Assembly (NCBI GenBank): GCA_025463515.1
Contig: JAODAQ010000035.1
Coordinates: forward strand, 1-64,000
Source: Rhodoglobus sp.
Lineage (GTDB): Bacteria > Actinomycetota > Actinomycetes > Actinomycetales > Microbacteriaceae
Length of the DNA stretch: 64,000 bases
Direction of reading: 5' to 3'
Position numbers and translations under genes: made by a program. Every line of letters starts with the position of its first letter. Position 1 is the stretch's first letter. The notes under the pieces were generated by a model. That model searched no databases and was not told the DNA's origin. It was given only the letters and a program-made list of their open reading frames with translations. Shown here one piece after another: positions 53,110 through 61,666 of this stretch.

Positions 53110-54948
53110 CTAGATGCCGCCGCCTCCACCTCCGCCGCCACCGCCGCCCGAGCTGCCGCCGCCGCTCGACCCGCCCCCGCCCGAGGACCCGCCCGAGCTC
53201 GAGTACGAGGTCGTCGACGAGACGCTCGAGGTGAAGCTCGCGATACTTGTCGCGAACGCGCCGGCCTGGAATCCGGAGATCCCGTCGCCCGAGTACCAGT
53301 CCGGCGGAGTCGTGCTGTAGTACTGCTCGAGGGTCTCGCCCCACTCGCGCTCGAGTCCGAAGATGAGCGCGTAGGGCAGCAGCTTCTCGTAGATCTTGAC
53401 CACGTCGCCACCGCCACCCTGGCCCGAGATTCGCTCGGCGCCGGTCACGGACTGCAGCATCTGAAGACGGTCGGCCTCCGCGAGGCGGATGTAGAGGCGC
53501 ATCCCCTCGAGGTAGTCGTGCACCTGCGCGCCGGCCTCGGTCAGCGGTTTGCGCCCCGCCACCCGGCTGATGAGGAAGATCGTGAGCCACGGCACCAGGT
53601 TCGCGCCCAGCACGCCGAAGACGATGCCCGCGCCGTCATCGTCACTGCCGAAGGTGCCGAAGATGAAGATCAGGAACGCGACGATCGCGAGCAGCACCAT
53701 GACGACGGCGGGCCAGCGCGGCCCCGCCTTACGCAGCCCGAGGGCGAGCTCCTCCGCCTCGATCGTCTTGCCCAGGGACTGCACCTGGCTGCCGAGCAGG
53801 ATGTCGCGCTTGACGAACCAGCGCTCGGCGCGGCTCGGCGCGGTGAAGAAGCCCGTCGAGAACAGCACGTACATCGCGCGGGTGGAGTCCTGCTCGAGCC
53901 CCGAGCCGTCAACCTCCTGCACCCCGTACTGCTTGCCCCGGCCGGAGGGGTTCGGCCGCTCGAGAATCTTGACCTTTCCGCGGACGGCGAGATCGACGAT
54001 CGTCGCGGCCATCCCCTTCTTCGGCTTGCCCCAGACGTTCGCGGCGAGCCACGGGCCCACGCCGGGCTGCGGCTCGTACTGCGCAACGACTGTCGATCCC
54101 GGCCGGTCGCGCAGGACGGTGAGGCGCGTCACGATCGCGAGCACCACCGAGGCGAGCAGTGCCAGCACGGCGAGCAGCGGCCCGAGCGGGATGTAGTCGA
54201 GCGGGTTGAACGGCGCGCCCGCGAAGGTCTTCGGTTCGAATCCGATCGCCAGCGTCAGGTTCTGCCCGGCGTTGGCGTCGGTGGCGCTCGCCCTGAACCC
54301 GTCCTCCGTTGCCGCGATCTCGCACTTCTCGGCCGAGCCCGCGTACCCGAAGTAGCAGGCGTTCTGGCCGGTGAGGGCGCTCCGCAGCGACGGATCGACG
54401 TGCACCTGCGCCGCGATCGAGCCGAACGGCTGGTCCCAGCCCGTGCCGTTCGTGTCCCAGTAGAACTCGTCGTCGTCGGTGTCCTTGAAGTATCTCGTGA
54501 CATTCGCCTGGGTGTACGTGATCACATAGGTCTGCGACCCGTGCACGTACTGGCCCTCCGGGACCGCGATCGTGATCGTCGTGAACTCGCCGTCGGTGCC
54601 CATCGCGAAGTCGCGCGGACTCCCGTTGCCGTCTGTGACCGACTTCACGTCGATCTGCGTCCCATGCCCGTCGTACTTCGTCGGGATCGCCCGGATGATC
54701 CCGCGGTTCTGGTCGAAGTCCGGGAAGACCGCGACGAGCGTCTCGACAGTCAGGAGCGTCGACCTGCCGCCGCCGTCCTGCCCGAGCGTGTAGTCGGCGC
54801 TGAACGAGTCGAACTCGAAGTCATCCACACCCGTGGGCACCACGACCGCGGCACTGGGGGGCGCATCGTCCGCGAGCACCGGGGCCGCCGGCAGTGCGAC
54901 GAGGGCGGCGAGCAGGAGCGTTCCGGCGAAGACCTTGGGTGCGAGCAC
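53110..54948 (-). CDS. DUF2207 membrane protein with glycine/serine-rich tail
   Basis: The 612-residue protein has a signal peptide (LLLAALVALPAAPVLA). Its outer domain (FSADYTLGQDGGGRSTLLTVE, VYTY-like QTYVITYTQANV) is typical of DUF2207. One helix near 255 and two near 420-470 follow, then a C-terminal tail of repeated SSGGGG units. The tail is predicted disordered. Start GTG at 54948 with TACTGT 6 nt upstream. Function unknown. Confidence 0.88.
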   Translation of the reverse strand: MLAPKVFAGTLLLAALVALPAAPVLADDAPPSAAVVVPTGVDDFEFDSFSADYTLGQDGGGRSTLLTVETLVAVFPDFDQNRGIIRAIPTKYDGHGTQIDVKSVTDGNGSPRDFAMGTDGEFTTITIAVPEGQYVHGSQTYVITYTQANVTRYFKDTDDDEFYWDTNGTGWDQPFGSIAAQVHVDPSLRSALTGQNACYFGYAGSAEKCEIAATEDGFRASATDANAGQNLTLAIGFEPKTFAGAPFNPLDYIPLGPLLAVLALLASVVLAIVTRLTVLRDRPGSTVVAQYEPQPGVGPWLAANVWGKPKKGMAATIVDLAVRGKVKILERPNPSGRGKQYGVQEVDGSGLEQDSTRAMYVLFSTGFFTAPSRAERWFVKRDILLGSQVQSLGKTIEAEELALGLRKAGPRWPAVVMVLLAIVAFLIFIFGTFGSDDDGAGIVFGVLGANLVPWLTIFLISRVAGRKPLTEAGAQVHDYLEGMRLYIRLAEADRLQMLQSVTGAERISGQGGGGDVVKIYEKLLPYALIFGLEREWGETLEQYYSTTPPDWYSGDGISGFQAGAFATSIASFTSSVSSTTSYSSSGGSSGGGGSSGGGSSGGGGGGGGGGGI

Positions 54949-54954
54949 GAGCCA

Positions 54955-54960
54955 ACAGTA
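54955..54960 (-). promoter_or_regulatory. Candidate -10 box of the DUF2207 gene (leaderless)
   Basis: TACTGT ends 6 nt before the GTG start at 54948. Confidence 0.4.
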
Positions 54961-54972
54961 GGGCTCGAGGGG

Positions 54973-55467
54973 CTAGAGCGCGAGCCTCATGAAGGCCAGA
55001 TCGAGCCACCCGTCGAACTTGGTCCCGACCTCGCGCAGGGTCACCGGCTGCTCGAACCCGAGCGACTCGTGCAGCGCGATCGACGCGGAGTTGCCCGCCT
55101 CGATCCCCGCGATCATGACATGGATGCCGCCGGCCCGGGCCAGGGCGATGAGCTCGACCATCAGCGCCCGCGCGATCCCCTGCCGCTGGTACGCGTCCGC
55201 GACGTACACCGAGTTCTCGACGGTGAACCGGTAGCCGATCCGCTCGCGCCACCGGCTGTAGGCGGCATAGCCGGCGACCGCGCCGTCGACCTCGGCGACG
55301 ATGACCGGATGCCCGTCCGCCCGGTGCGCGGCGAGCCAGCGCTCGCGGTCCGCCCGGTCCACCTCGACGTCGGTCCAGATCGCGAGCGAGTTGCGGATCG
55401 CGGCGTTGTGGATCGTGAGGATGGCGTCGAGGTCTGCATCGACAGCGGGGCGGATGAAGGCGGGCAT
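54973..55467 (-). CDS. GNAT-family N-acetyltransferase (phosphinothricin acetyltransferase-like)
   Basis: The 164-residue enzyme has FIRPAVDADLDAILTIHNAAI, TVENSVYVADAYQRQGIARALMVELIALA (acetyl-CoA loop QRQGIA) and EAGNSASIALHESLGFE, the pattern of the PAT/Bar-like subgroup that acetylates amino acids or related compounds. I chose the ATG at 55467 because TAGAGT lies 7 nt upstream; a GTG three codons earlier is possible. Confidence 0.9.
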   Translation of the reverse strand: MPAFIRPAVDADLDAILTIHNAAIRNSLAIWTDVEVDRADRERWLAAHRADGHPVIVAEVDGAVAGYAAYSRWRERIGYRFTVENSVYVADAYQRQGIARALMVELIALARAGGIHVMIAGIEAGNSASIALHESLGFEQPVTLREVGTKFDGWLDLAFMRLAL

Positions 55468-55474
55468 CCGGGTC

Positions 55475-55480
55475 ACTCTA
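55475..55480 (-). promoter_or_regulatory. Candidate -10 box of the GNAT gene (leaderless)
   Basis: TAGAGT ends 7 nt before the ATG at 55467, overlapping the stop of the MFS gene. Confidence 0.4.
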
Positions 55481-56890
55481 CTGAGCCGCAGGGCGGCGCG
55501 CGAAGCCCGCCACGGCTGCCGCTAGGAGCACGAGGGCCGCGGCGCCGAGGAAGAGCCAGGAGAACCCGCCCGTGAGGGCGTCCGGGACGGTGGCGCCGGC
55601 GCTCACGAGATCGCCCGTGCGCGCCGTGGCGATCGAGGCGAGAACGGCAAGACCGAGGGCGCCGCCGATCTGCTGGCTGGTGTTGACGAGCCCGCCCGCG
55701 AGGCCGGCCTCGCCGCCCTGGACGCCGTCCACCGAGAGCTGCGTGGCGGTGACGAGCGCACCGCCGATGCCGGCGCCGATGAGGAGGCCGGGCCCGAGCA
55801 GGTGCACGAGGTAGACGGCGTCACTCGGTGCTGCCGACAGCCAGACCAAGCCCGCTGCGAGGACGACCAGCGACACGATGAGGGTCCGCTTCTCGCCGAG
55901 GCGGCCGATGATCGCGGGGGCAGAGCCGGCGACGAGCACGAGGACTCCGGCGAGCGGGAGCTGCGAGAGCCCGGCCTGCAGCGCGTCGTAGCCCAGCACC
56001 GACTGCGTGTACACGGAGATTGCGAAGAACAGGCCGACCATCGCGGCGCCCACCAGGAGGACGATCACGTTGCCGGTGGCGAGATTGCGGTTGCGGAAGA
56101 TGCCGAGCGGAACCAGCGGTTCAGCAGTTCGGCGCTCGATAGCGATGAACGCGGCCCCGAGAGCCAGCGCCGCGGCGATGAGGCCGAGGGTGACCGGGTG
56201 CGCGAACCCGAGTTGCTGGGCCATGCTGAGCGCGAATACCGCAGCCACGAGGGCACCCGTGATGGTGGCGGCTCCCGCGAAGTCGAGCCTGGTGCGCGCG
56301 GTCGCTGGGTCGCGCGTGATGAGCATCGGGATGAACACCAGCACCAGCAGGCCGATCGGCACGTTGACGAAGAAGACCGCGCGCCAGCCGAGGGAGGCGG
56401 TGAGCACTCCCCCGAGCAGCACGCCGGCGACGGCGCCGATACCGGCCACACTGCCCCAGATGCCGAGGGCCTTCGTGCGGTCCGCAGGCTCCGGGAACAG
56501 CTGGGTGAGCAGGGCAAGCGCAGCAGGGGCGAGCAGGGCGGCGGATGCCCCCTGCAACGCCCGCGCGACGAGTAGCATCTCGCCGCCGCCCGCGAGACCT
56601 GCCAGAGCGGACGCCGCTACGAAGCCGACGGTGCCGATCAGGAACAGCCTGCGGTGCCCGTACCGGTCGGCGAGCCGGCCGCCGAGCAGTAGCAGCCCGC
56701 CGAACGGCAGCACGTAGGCCGTGATCACCCAGGCGAGCGTCACCGTGTCGAGCCCGAACTGCGCCCCCACGACGGGCAGCGCGACGTTGACTATCGAGGC
56801 GTCGAGGATGACGAGGAACTGCGCGAGCGCGAGCACCACGAGCGCGAGCCAGCGCCTCGTGCTCCTGGGGATGGCGGTGATGGTGGTCAT
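55478..56890 (-). CDS. MFS drug-type exporter (EmrB/QacA, DHA2 group)
   Basis: The 470-residue protein has about fourteen helices. Motif A reads GGRLADRYGHRRLFLIG, and motif C-like SVAGIGAVAGVLLGGVLTASLGWRAVFFVNVPIG is present. LDASIVNVALPVVGAQFGLD near the N-terminus is the DHA2 hallmark. AAAGG precedes the ATG. A TetR-type operator stands 22 nt upstream, and the TetR gene directly precedes it, so expression is probably induced by a ligand that is also exported. Confidence 0.94.
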   Translation of the reverse strand: MTTITAIPRSTRRWLALVVLALAQFLVILDASIVNVALPVVGAQFGLDTVTLAWVITAYVLPFGGLLLLGGRLADRYGHRRLFLIGTVGFVAASALAGLAGGGEMLLVARALQGASAALLAPAALALLTQLFPEPADRTKALGIWGSVAGIGAVAGVLLGGVLTASLGWRAVFFVNVPIGLLVLVFIPMLITRDPATARTRLDFAGAATITGALVAAVFALSMAQQLGFAHPVTLGLIAAALALGAAFIAIERRTAEPLVPLGIFRNRNLATGNVIVLLVGAAMVGLFFAISVYTQSVLGYDALQAGLSQLPLAGVLVLVAGSAPAIIGRLGEKRTLIVSLVVLAAGLVWLSAAPSDAVYLVHLLGPGLLIGAGIGGALVTATQLSVDGVQGGEAGLAGGLVNTSQQIGGALGLAVLASIATARTGDLVSAGATVPDALTGGFSWLFLGAAALVLLAAAVAGFARRPAAQ

Positions 56891-56911
56891 GATGCGTACC
56901 TTTCGTTGAAG

Positions 56912-56929
56912 AGTGACTGATCACTCACT
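56912..56929. promoter_or_regulatory. TetR operator before the MFS exporter gene
   Basis: AGTGACTGATCACTCACT is an 18-bp palindrome with two symmetrical mismatches. The same half sites recur before the TetR gene at 57524-57541. Confidence 0.85.
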
Positions 56930-56968
56930 GTTGAGGGCATAAGAAAAAGGACTTCGGAGGACGGGACC

Positions 56969-57520
56969 TCAGGGGTGGCGGATGCCGTGCGCGAGGGTGC
57001 GCGCCCACTCGTCGGGCACGCTCTCGAGCCCGAGGGTGACGATGAGGTGGCACAGCTGCCCGTAGGCGATGAACCGCTGAACGTCGTTGTCCGCGGCGCC
57101 CGAGCGGGTCTTGACGAAGCGGGTGAGGGCGCCGAGGCCGGTGCGCAGGGCCTCCCCGATCTCGGGAATCTCGGCCACGGACTGCGCGTGCACCTGGAGC
57201 ATGAGCAGCGTGCGATCGGCGATGAGCTCCGCGTAGGCGCCGCCCATGGCGTAGAGCACGCCGTCGGGAGACTGGTCGGCCGACGCATCCGCGCCCGCGG
57301 CCACGGCCACGGACTCCATGATCTCGTCGAAGCAGCGCTCGAGGGCGGCGACGAACAGCTTCTCCTTGCTGGGGAAGAGCTTGAAGACGTAGGCCGGCGA
57401 GATCCGGGCATCCTCGGCCACCGCGGCGATCGTGGTGCCGTGATAGCCGCCGCGCGCGAAGACCCGGGTCGCGCTGGCGGCGACGAGCGGGCGGCGGGAG
57501 TCTGCCGTGGAGAGGGCCAT
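56969..57520 (-). CDS. TetR-family transcriptional regulator
   Basis: From the ATG at 57520 (MALSTADSRRPLVAASATRV) the protein has 183 residues. The helix-turn-helix GGYHGTTIAAVAEDARISPAYVFKLFPSKEKLF spans about residues 23-55; the C-terminal part is the ligand/dimer domain. It precedes the MFS gene by 78 nt. Matching operators lie over its own promoter and before the MFS gene, which supports autorepression and control of the exporter. Confidence 0.94.
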   Translation of the reverse strand: MALSTADSRRPLVAASATRVFARGGYHGTTIAAVAEDARISPAYVFKLFPSKEKLFVAALERCFDEIMESVAVAAGADASADQSPDGVLYAMGGAYAELIADRTLLMLQVHAQSVAEIPEIGEALRTGLGALTRFVKTRSGAADNDVQRFIAYGQLCHLIVTLGLESVPDEWARTLAHGIRHP

Positions 57521-57523
57521 AAG

Positions 57524-57541
57524 AGTGACTGTACACTCACT
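57524..57541. promoter_or_regulatory. TetR operator over its own leaderless promoter
   Basis: AGTGACTGTACACTCACT has the same half sites as 56912-56929. It contains TACAGT (57528-57533, minus strand), 7 nt before the TetR ATG. Confidence 0.85.
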
Positions 57542-57574
57542 CACTGCGGTCTGGCAACTGTCGTTAAATGTTGG

Positions 57575-57598
57575 ACGGCGGCCCCTCGGGGCCGCCGT
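57575..57598. terminator. GC-rich perfect hairpin
   Basis: ACGGCGGCCCC and GGGGCCGCCGT pair over 11 bp around TC. It lies between the tRNA-Gln/tandem-repeat segment and the TetR gene; no U run follows on either strand, so it is a possible but not classical terminator. Confidence 0.5.
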
Positions 57599-57670
57599 GA
57601 TCAAAACGTTACCTCACCCTCGGCGCCAACGGTAGGTGATGTCGGAATGTTTCACTCGCCGTTCACCGGG

Positions 57671-57736
57671 CACAGTCTCGGGCCCCTAGATACACAGTCT
57701 CGGGCCCCTAGATACACGGTCTCGGGCCCCTAGATA
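57671..57736. repeat. Three tandem copies of a 22-bp repeat
   Basis: The units at 57671, 57693 and 57715 share CACAGTCTCGGGCCCCTAGA plus TA; the third has one change (CACGG). The array begins about 33 nt past the 3' end of tRNA-Gln. There are no unique spacers, so it is not CRISPR. Confidence 0.9.
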
Positions 57737-57769
57737 TAGGACGCGACGCGGACGCCATGGATAAACACG

Positions 57770-57844
57770 TGGCTGGGGTACCTGGACTCGAACCAAGAAC
57801 AAAAGAATCAGAATCTTCCGTGTTGCCAATTACACCATACCCCA
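57770..57844 (-). tRNA. tRNA-Gln (CTG)
   Basis: The sequence opens TGGGGTATGGTGTAATTGGC, has the anticodon loop TTCTGAT (anticodon CTG) and T arm GGTTCGAGTCC, and the 3' acceptor TACCCCAG is followed by an encoded CCA. Confidence 0.95.
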
Positions 57845-57879
57845 CAGAGCCGCGGGCAAGCCCGGGCCGACTGTCTACT

Positions 57880-58791
57880 TTAGCGTACCGGCGGGGCCTC
57901 GTGAAACCCGAGCAGATCGCGGTTGAGTGCTGCCGCCACGCGAGCCCCCGTACCCGCTGCGACGATGAGCTGCTGCGGGCCCGGCGGGGTCACGTCGCCC
58001 ATCGCGTAGACGCCCGGGACGCTCGCGCGGCCGTCGGGGTCGACGAGCACCAGCCCCTCGTGGTCGCGGTGGAGGGCTAGGGACGCGGCGAAGTCCAGGA
58101 CCGCCTCGTACTGCGGTCGAACGAACACCCCGACGCGCGGCACCGTGCTCCCGTCGGCGAGGACGACGCCGGTGATGCCCGAGCGGTCGCCCGCGACATC
58201 CGTCACCGCCCGCCTGTCGACCCGGATGCCGAGCCCCGCCAGCCGCGCCTCGTCGGCGGGAGTGACAGCCCCCACGCCGTTCGTGAAGACGATGAGGTCG
58301 CGGCTCCACTGCGACATGAGCAGCGCGCGCTCGGCGAGGTCGTCGGTCTCGCCGATGAGGGCGATGGGCTTGTCGGCGTACTCGTAGCCGTCGCACTCCA
58401 TGCAGGAGTGCGCGCTCGTCCCGTAGAACGCGCGCAGGCTCGGCAGCGTCGGCGGGAGCTCGCGGAGACCGGTGGCGAGGATGACCGTGGATGCCTCGGC
58501 GACCCCGTTCTTGTGCGTGATCGTGAACCCTGCCTGCGAGGTTTCGACGAGCTCAACCGGCGAGGTCTCGTAGGACGCCTCCGGGTAGGCCTCGAGCTCC
58601 TCTCGGCCCAGGCGCCGAAGCTCGAGCGGCGAGATGCCGTCGCGACTGAGGAACCCGTGCGCGTGGAACGTCGCCGAGTTGCGCGGCCGGTTGCTGTCGA
58701 GCACCAGCACCCGCCGCCGCGCGCGAGCGAGGTTGAGGGCGGCACTGAGCCCTGCGGGACCGGCACCGACGATGACCGCGTCCCAGCTCAC
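57880..58791 (-). CDS. Thioredoxin-reductase-like FAD/NAD(P) oxidoreductase
   Basis: The GTG at 58791 overlaps the gltX stop (GTGA) and gives 303 residues. FAD loop [20 protein letters not shown], redox pair [10 protein letters not shown] (CxxC, about residues 130-133), NADPH-side [14 protein letters not shown] and the C-terminal [15 protein letters not shown] fit the low-molecular-weight thioredoxin reductase fold. The N-terminal [20 protein letters not shown] is typical of TrxB-like enzymes whose partner is not thioredoxin. A REP-derived SPVELVETS stretch (about residue 80) sits in a loop before AGFTIT. Confidence 0.87.
   Translation of the reverse strand: MSWDAVIVGAGPAGLSAALNLARARRRVLVLDSNRPRNSATFHAHGFLSRDGISPLELRRLGREELEAYPEASYETSPVELVETSQAGFTITHKNGVAEASTVILATGLRELPPTLPSLRAFYGTSAHSCMECDGYEYADKPIALIGETDDLAERALLMSQWSRDLIVFTNGVGAVTPADEARLAGLGIRVDRRAVTDVAGDRSGITGVVLADGSTVPRVGVFVRPQYEAVLDFAASLALHRDHEGLVLVDPDGRASVPGVYAMGDVTPPGPQQLIVAAGTGARVAAALNRDLLGFHEAPPVR
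58538..58562. repeat. Short REP-like copy in frame in the thioredoxin-reductase-like gene
   Basis: GGTTTCGACGAGCTCAACCG matches a repeat arm and encodes PVELVET on the minus strand. Confidence 0.65.
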
Positions 58792-60263
58792 AGCGCGGCT
58801 CGGAGCCTCTCGATGCGGGCGAGGGTGTGCTCGCGGCCGAGCAGCTCCATCGACTCGAAGAGCGGCGGGCTGATCCGGCGGCCGGAGATGGCGGTGCGCA
58901 ACGGCCCGAAGGCGACGCGCGGCTTGAGCTGCTTCACGTCGATGAGTTCGGTGCGCAGGGCGGCTTCGATGGCCTCGGTGTTCCACGGGGCGACGGCGGG
59001 CAGCACGGATGCCGCGGCCTCCAGCACCACTGAGCCCTCCTCCCCCGGCATCGCGTCGGCGGCGAACTGCAGCTCGTCGTCGGGCGTGAACAGGAACGCG
59101 AGCAGCTCCGGAGCCTCGCCGAGAAGCTGCATGCGCTCCTGCACGAGCGGCGCGGCGGCGAGCAGCATCGAGCGGTCGGCGTCGTCTTTCACGAGGTCGC
59201 CCAGGTACGGAAGGAGGCGGTCGGCGAAGTCCTCGACGCTGATCAGCCGGATGTGGTCGCCGTTGATCGACTCGGCCTTCTTCACGTCGAACCGGGCCGG
59301 GTTCGGGTTCACGTCGATGACGTCGAAGGCGGCGACCATCTCGTCGATCGAGAACACGTCGCGGTCGTGGGTGAGCGACCAGCCGAGCAGCGCCAGGTAG
59401 TTGACGAGCCCCTCGGGGATGAACCCGCGATCGCGGTGGTGGAACAGGCTCGACTCCGGGTCGCGCTTGGAGAGCTTCTTGTTACCCTCCCCCGTCACGT
59501 ACGGCAGGTGGCCGAAGCGCGGGATGAACTCGGTGAGCCCGATCTCGATCAGCGCCGTGTAGAGCGCGATCTGCCGCGGGGTCGACGAGAGCAGGTCCTC
59601 GCCGCGCAGCACGTGGGTGATGCCCATGAGCGCGTCGTCGACCGGGTTGACGAAGGTGTAGAGCGGCGCACCGTTCGGGCGCACCACGACGAAGTCGGTG
59701 AATGATCCGGCCGGAAACGTGATCTCCCCGCGCACCAGATCGTCGAAGCTCAAGTCGGTGTCCGGCACGCGCAGCCGCAGCGCGGGCTCCCGCCCCTCCG
59801 CCTTGTACGCGTCGCGCTGAGCATCGGTGAGCTCGCGCTCGAAGTTGTCGTAGCCCTGCTTGGGGTCGCGACCGGCCGCGACATTGCGCGCCTCGATCTC
59901 CTCGCCTGTGGCGAACGACTCGTACAGGTGGCCGGATGCCTTCAGCTTCTCGATCACGTCGAGGTAGATGCCCGACCGCTGGGACTGGCGGTACGGCTCG
60001 TTGGGGCCGCCCACGTCGATGCCCTCGTCCCAGTCGATGCGCAGCCAGCGCAGCGCGTCGAGCAGCTGCAGGTAGCTCTCCTCGCTGTCGCGCTCGGCAT
60101 CGGTGTCCTCGATGCGGAAGACGAGCGTGCCGCCGGTGTGCCGCGCGTACGCCCAGTTGAACAGGGCGGTGCGGATGAGGCCGACATGCGGCGTCCCGGT
60201 CGGCGAAGGGCAGAACCTGACGCGGACGTCGGAACCGGCAGCAGTAGAGAATGGCGCAGTCAT
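58788..60263 (-). CDS. gltX: Glutamate--tRNA ligase
   Basis: The 491-residue class I synthetase has [20 protein letters not shown] (HIGH-type motif), [38 protein letters not shown] and the KMSKS-type motif [11 protein letters not shown]. The ATG at 60263 has TAGACT 8 nt upstream; a TTG three codons earlier is possible. tRNA-Glu lies 10 kb away in the same window. Confidence 0.96.
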   Translation of the reverse strand: MTAPFSTAAGSDVRVRFCPSPTGTPHVGLIRTALFNWAYARHTGGTLVFRIEDTDAERDSEESYLQLLDALRWLRIDWDEGIDVGGPNEPYRQSQRSGIYLDVIEKLKASGHLYESFATGEEIEARNVAAGRDPKQGYDNFERELTDAQRDAYKAEGREPALRLRVPDTDLSFDDLVRGEITFPAGSFTDFVVVRPNGAPLYTFVNPVDDALMGITHVLRGEDLLSSTPRQIALYTALIEIGLTEFIPRFGHLPYVTGEGNKKLSKRDPESSLFHHRDRGFIPEGLVNYLALLGWSLTHDRDVFSIDEMVAAFDVIDVNPNPARFDVKKAESINGDHIRLISVEDFADRLLPYLGDLVKDDADRSMLLAAAPLVQERMQLLGEAPELLAFLFTPDDELQFAADAMPGEEGSVVLEAAASVLPAVAPWNTEAIEAALRTELIDVKQLKPRVAFGPLRTAISGRRISPPLFESMELLGREHTLARIERLRAAL

Positions 60264-60271
60264 CGCGGTCA

Positions 60272-60277
60272 AGTCTA
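60272..60277 (-). promoter_or_regulatory. Candidate -10 box of gltX (leaderless)
   Basis: TAGACT ends 8 nt before the gltX ATG and overlaps the stop codon of the PIN gene. Confidence 0.4.
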
Positions 60278-60589
60278 CGAGTCGTGCAGCACAGCCGCGG
60301 ATGCCTCCGCCAAGGTAGCCCCACCGGCAACGACTTCACGCACCGCAGCCAGATGCGCGGCATCGACCCGCGCGATAGTCCATGCACCGCCGGCGAGCTC
60401 TTCCACAACCACAAGCCAGCCCTCAAGCCCAAATCTCTCGCGCACGAGCACCTCTAGTTCGGGCAGGGCGAAAGGCGAGATAGTCAGCGACTCAAATGTC
60501 GCGATGAATTCAATCTCGCCAGCAACCGACCAGTGATCGCTCACGGTCCGGTCAAAGAATGCGTGCAGCGTACGCGCGTCGAGGATCAC
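60275..60589 (-). CDS. PIN-domain (VapC-like) protein, apparently C-terminally short
   Basis: The GTG at 60589 overlaps the antitoxin stop (GTGA). The 104-residue protein has the PIN start [20 protein letters not shown] (first acidic residue Asp4) and [18 protein letters not shown] with the second acidic site. VapC toxins usually run to about 125-135 residues and end with a helix after an LADA motif; here the chain stops at [15 protein letters not shown], 12 nt before the gltX start. The last acidic residue is Glu instead of Asp, so activity is uncertain. Confidence 0.75.
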   Translation of the reverse strand: MILDARTLHAFFDRTVSDHWSVAGEIEFIATFESLTISPFALPELEVLVRERFGLEGWLVVVEELAGGAWTIARVDAAHLAAVREVVAGGATLAEASAAVLHDS

Positions 60590-60768
60590 GGCAGGATCCC
60601 ACCGCGCGGCGCCGGGCGGTGATCCCCCAGGGTCTTCTCCAATGACTCCCGCACCAAATGCGCCGTGGTTACATGACGGCGCGCGGCAATGCGCTTCATT
60701 CGAGTGAGCATCTCCGCAGGAAGGTAGATCGACGTGCGTATGAGGCTGTCCGGGGGCGGCGTGTTCAT
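60586..60768 (-). CDS. Ribbon-helix-helix antitoxin (VapB/CopG-like)
   Basis: The 60-residue protein has the ribbon SLIRTSIYLPAEMLTRMKRIAARRHVTTAHLVRESLEK, a standard RHH DNA-binding unit. A 23-bp perfect palindrome directly upstream contains its -10 box (TACGTT, 6 nt before the ATG), indicating autoregulation. It overlaps the PIN gene by 4 nt. Confidence 0.88.
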   Translation of the reverse strand: MNTPPPDSLIRTSIYLPAEMLTRMKRIAARRHVTTAHLVRESLEKTLGDHRPAPRGGILP

Positions 60769-60775
60769 CCCAGCA

Positions 60776-60798
60776 ACGTATGCCGTGACGGCATACGT
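60776..60798. promoter_or_regulatory. 23-bp palindromic operator of the VapBC-like pair
   Basis: The arms ACGTATGCCGT and ACGGCATACGT are perfectly inverted around a single G. The site overlaps the -10 box at 60775-60780 and lies 8 nt from the antitoxin ATG. Confidence 0.88.
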
Positions 60799-60886
60799 CG
60801 CTCAGAGGAGGACGCCGTTCCCTGGCAGCCCGCTTTTGTCGATGGGCTGGGGAGGGCAAGCGCGCAAAGGCCAGAAGACCTAAGCG

Positions 60887-61651
60887 CTAGGCGGCGCGGA
60901 CCGGGTTTCGTAGGGTGCCGATGCCGGGGACCGTGATCTCGATGGTGTCGCCGTCGGCGAGCTGGCCGACGCCTGCCGGGGTGCCGGTGAGGATGACGTC
61001 GCCGGGGAGGAGGGTGAAGACCGCCGAGGTGAAGGCCACGAGCGAGGCCACCGAGTGCACCAGGTCGGTGAGCGGCGCGGACTGGCGGAGGTCGCCGTTG
61101 AGGCGCGACTCGAGGGTCTCCGTCGCCAGGTCGAACTCGGTCTGGATGACCGGGCCCAGGGGGCAGAAGGTGTCGAAGCCCTTCGCGCGGCCCCACTGGC
61201 CGTCCTTCTTCTGCAGGTCGCGCGCGGAGACGTCGTTCGCGATCGTGTAGCCGAAGATCACGCTCGCGGCGTCCTCCTCGCGCACGTTGCGGGCGACGCT
61301 GCCGATCACGACCGCCAGCTCGCCCTCGAAGTCGACGTGCGAGCTCTGCTGGGGAAGCACGATCGCGTCGCCCGGGCCGATCACCGAGGTGTTCGGCTTG
61401 AGGAACATCATCGGCTCCTCCGGCACCTCGTTGCCGAACTCGGCAGCGTGGTCACGGTAGTTGCGGCCGATCGCGATCACCTTCGAGCGCGGGATGACCG
61501 GTGCGAGCAGCTTCACCTCCGTGATCGGCACGCGCTCGTCGAGCGTGTCGAAACCGCTGAACAGCGGATCGCCCGCGAGGACCACCAGGTCCGTGCCGTC
61601 GAGGATGCCGTAGCGGGGGTCGCCGCCTGTCGAGAACCGTGCGATCTTCAT
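60887..61651 (-). CDS. Fumarylacetoacetate hydrolase family protein
   Basis: The 254-residue enzyme has the FAH fold signatures VIAIGRNYRDHAAEFGNEVPEEP, PQQSSHVDFEGELAVVIG (metal-binding Glu pair), IANDVSARDLQ and LLPGDVILTGTPAGVG. Members hydrolyse or decarboxylate 2-keto or acylpyruvate compounds; the substrate is not evident. It is divergent from an alpha/beta hydrolase with 15 nt between starts. Confidence 0.93.
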   Translation of the reverse strand: MKIARFSTGGDPRYGILDGTDLVVLAGDPLFSGFDTLDERVPITEVKLLAPVIPRSKVIAIGRNYRDHAAEFGNEVPEEPMMFLKPNTSVIGPGDAIVLPQQSSHVDFEGELAVVIGSVARNVREEDAASVIFGYTIANDVSARDLQKKDGQWGRAKGFDTFCPLGPVIQTEFDLATETLESRLNGDLRQSAPLTDLVHSVASLVAFTSAVFTLLPGDVILTGTPAGVGQLADGDTIEITVPGIGTLRNPVRAA

Positions 61652-61654
61652 GGT

Positions 61655-61660
61655 TACGAT
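61655..61660 (+). promoter_or_regulatory. Candidate -10 box of the alpha/beta hydrolase (leaderless)
   Basis: TACGAT ends 6 nt before the ATG at 61667; the FAH gene starts on the other strand just to the left. Confidence 0.4.
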
Positions 61661-61666
61661 CGTGCC

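Noticed and set aside
53110-53210. Frameshift in the DUF2207 gene because of the glycine-run end
   Set aside because: SSGGGG-type tails are normal in this family, and the frame closes properly at a TAG beside a REP-like element.
57671-57736. CRISPR array
   Set aside because: The repeats are directly adjacent with no spacers, only three copies, and no cas genes are nearby.
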